This document shows, in pieces, positions 5,806 through 6,821 of a stretch of DNA of 6,821 bases. The translations under genes were made by a program, and so were the position numbers. The stretch comes from Betaproteobacteria bacterium. Its GTDB lineage: Bacteria; Pseudomonadota; Gammaproteobacteria; Burkholderiales; UBA9220. Location of the stretch: contig DOVS01000005.1 in the NCBI GenBank assembly GCA_003519965.1, positions 1-6,821 on the forward strand, given 5' to 3'. Position 1 is the first letter of the stretch. Each line of letters opens with the position of its first letter. The notes beneath the pieces were generated by a model that saw nothing but the letters and a program-made list of their open reading frames with translations, searched no databases and was not told the origin of the DNA.

Positions 5806-6174
5806 CGCATCCATCGGAAATGGCGCGGCTGTTGAAAAACGGATGGCGGTAATGCGATTCGGCTCCCGCACCGTGCCGCGATTGGCAATGTTGCATTCGA
5901 TGCGCACGCCACCCCTTCCGGCGATAGTGGAGCGTTGGCCGCTGGCAATGCGGCGAAAGAAGCGAATGACGCCCGGATCGGCTGAGCGAACGCCCGGCGG
6001 CAGAACCCGCCGCAACCGCGAGGCCAGATCTTGCCTTGCGCCATCGCCTACAGCGCAATAATGCGGCTGAGGCGCGAATGACGCCGTTCGACATACGCGC
6101 CGCCCACTGCTTGCATCGGCTATCGCCGCCGTTTCATCGCGATTCCGGTTAATCCGCCGGTTGCCGCATCCCTT

Positions 6175-6197
6175 GCCGCCGGTTTCCCTCCGGCGGC
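6175..6197. repeat. Strong GC hairpin
   Basis: GCCGCCGG (6175-6182) is the exact reverse complement of CCGGCGGC (6190-6197), with the seven-base loop TTTCCCT. It has no following T-run on either strand. It lies in gene-free DNA about 200 bases past the phosphoesterase stop. It could be a REP-like element, an mRNA 3' end structure or a terminator without a U-tract. Confidence 0.4.
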
Positions 6198-6395
6198 TCC
6201 GCCAACATAAGGGAAATGGCGCTAATGCAGCTTCCGGCTGGGAAAAAATACTAACCGGGTCAGCGGCGCTACGATTGAAGGAGCGACGCCGGTCACGGTT
6301 CCCATGCCGGGTCTGAGCATGGAGTGCGCCCAGCACCGATTGGGTTATCCTGACACAAGCATCGCTCGAGATGCATTCCGCGCGCCGCCTACCCC

Positions 6396-6821
6396 CTAAT
6401 CCCGCTTAAGCGCGGCGGCGGCCAAGGGTTCTCCGGTCTTAGGATCGAGCATCAGCGGCGCCTTATGCGGCCGCCGAAAATCGAATAAGTTGTTCAATGA
6501 TCCCGCCAAGGCGTCGAAAGATTGATCGCCGAGACGCCCCAGTTTCCAATTGTCCTCGATAAAACGCAAAATCGAGGTCTGATCGGTCACTTGGTGATCG
6601 ACGAAATTCCGCTTGGCCCACGGCGAAATCACCAATAGCGGCAAGCGCGGGCCGTACCCGCAGCGGTCGAGGTAAGCGCCCGGCGCGGCGTCGCCGCAAC
6701 GGCCGGGGCCGCTGAGCGCGTCGGCGGCGTCGTTGGAATGACGAACAATGGGGCCGAGAACATGATCGTACCAGCCGTCGGAGTCGTCGTAGGCAATAAT
6801 CACCGCCATATGCCGCCACGC
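6396..6821 (-). CDS. Phosphoesterase family protein (AcpA/phospholipase C type), C-terminal part
   Basis: Only the last 141 codons are present; the frame stays open to the window edge and the start lies outside. The sequence matches the C-terminal end of the phosphoesterase (phospholipase C/acid phosphatase AcpA) family, usually exported enzymes that hydrolyse phosphate esters. Visible motifs are AVIIAYDDSDGWYDH (6-20 of the visible part), in which the DD pair is likely to bind metal, then GRCG...DRCGYGPRLPLLVISPWAK (41-70), TDQTSILRFIEDNW (79-92), GDQSFDALAGSLNNLFDF and a final LDPKTGEPLA. C42 and C54 could form a disulfide. The methionine in front of AVIIAYDD is internal, because codons AWRH precede it in frame and the family has several hundred more residues upstream. 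It ends in TAG at 6396-6398. The substrate cannot be told from this fragment. Confidence 0.9.
   Translation of the reverse strand, partial: AWRHMAVIIAYDDSDGWYDHVLGPIVRHSNDAADALSGPGRCGDAAPGAYLDRCGYGPRLPLLVISPWAKRNFVDHQVTDQTSILRFIEDNWKLGRLGDQSFDALAGSLNNLFDFRRPHKAPLMLDPKTGEPLAAAALKRD

Larger units (their letters stand above)
5705..6395. other. Gene-free 0.7 kb between the phosphoesterase and the radical SAM cluster
   Basis: Several overlapping open frames exist on both strands, including a minus frame of 180 codons (5794-6336). They are Arg-rich, carry no motif I recognise and lack good ribosome binding sites, so I assign none. The part next to 5704 must contain the cluster's promoter. The phosphoesterase transcript ends in the other part, where GCATC (6359-6363) pairs with GATGC (6370-6374) 22 bases after its stop, without a T-run. 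A strong hairpin lies at 6175-6197. The stretch may be decayed coding sequence. Confidence 0.4.

Noticed and set aside
5691..6044. 117-codon minus frame overlapping the start of the 61-residue protein
   Set aside because: The composition is shadow-like and it conflicts with the 61-residue gene, which has a good ribosome binding site.
5794..6336. 180-codon minus frame as a gene
   Set aside because: It has many Arg residues, no motif and no ribosome binding site, and other open frames overlap it in this GC-rich stretch.
6798..6809. ATG at 6809 as the start of a short complete gene
   Set aside because: The frame remains open to the window edge, and the family motif AVIIAYDDSDGWYDH belongs to the C-terminal part of a much longer protein.
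1..6821. CRISPR arrays, tRNA or rRNA genes, insertion-sequence ends
   Set aside because: I saw no regularly spaced repeats, cloverleaf-like segments with a T-loop, rRNA-like stretches or transposase sequence.

Overview
The window is 6.8 kb of moderately GC-rich bacterial DNA. The gene families present (a YaiI/UPF0178 protein, a GrpB-like nucleotidyltransferase, a FabG-type reductase, an AcpA/phospholipase C-type phosphoesterase and a SPASM radical SAM enzyme) fit a proteobacterium, possibly a gammaproteobacterium. No marker gene settles the taxonomy. All supported intact genes lie on the minus strand. Assigned coding sequence covers only about two thirds of the window. The rest is long gene-free DNA with hairpins and at least one probable gene remnant, so this looks like a loosely packed or partly decaying accessory region.

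In transcription order (right to left), the layout is as follows. (1) 6396-6821 is the C-terminal end of a secreted phosphoesterase whose N-terminus lies outside the window. (2) 5705-6395 is a 0.7 kb stretch with no convincing gene but a strong hairpin. (3) 3899-5704 is the most interesting part: a 61-residue small protein, an 82-base spacer with alternative hairpins, a 443-residue radical SAM/SPASM protein with an N-terminal region like those of peptide maturases, and an overlapping 80-residue downstream ORF. This has the layout of a RiPP (ribosomally made, post-translationally modified peptide) locus, but I do not recognise the class. (4) 2811-3569 is an exported ankyrin-repeat protein with a four-cysteine N-terminal segment. 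(5) 2259-2714 is a YaiI/YqxD family protein followed by a strong hairpin. (6) 1756-2258 has no gene. (7) 1000-1755 is an SDR-family, probably NADP-dependent, reductase. (8) 421-912 is a GrpB-like protein with an altered signature motif and an apparently shortened middle. (9) 1-420 has no intact gene but may hold the remnant of a tyrosine recombinase.

Apart from the radical SAM cluster, the genes look like independent units. Spacers are long and functions unrelated, so no shared pathway can be read from the window. The 61-residue protein and the radical SAM enzyme are the only pair whose order and ribosome binding sites suggest they work together, with the small protein as candidate substrate.
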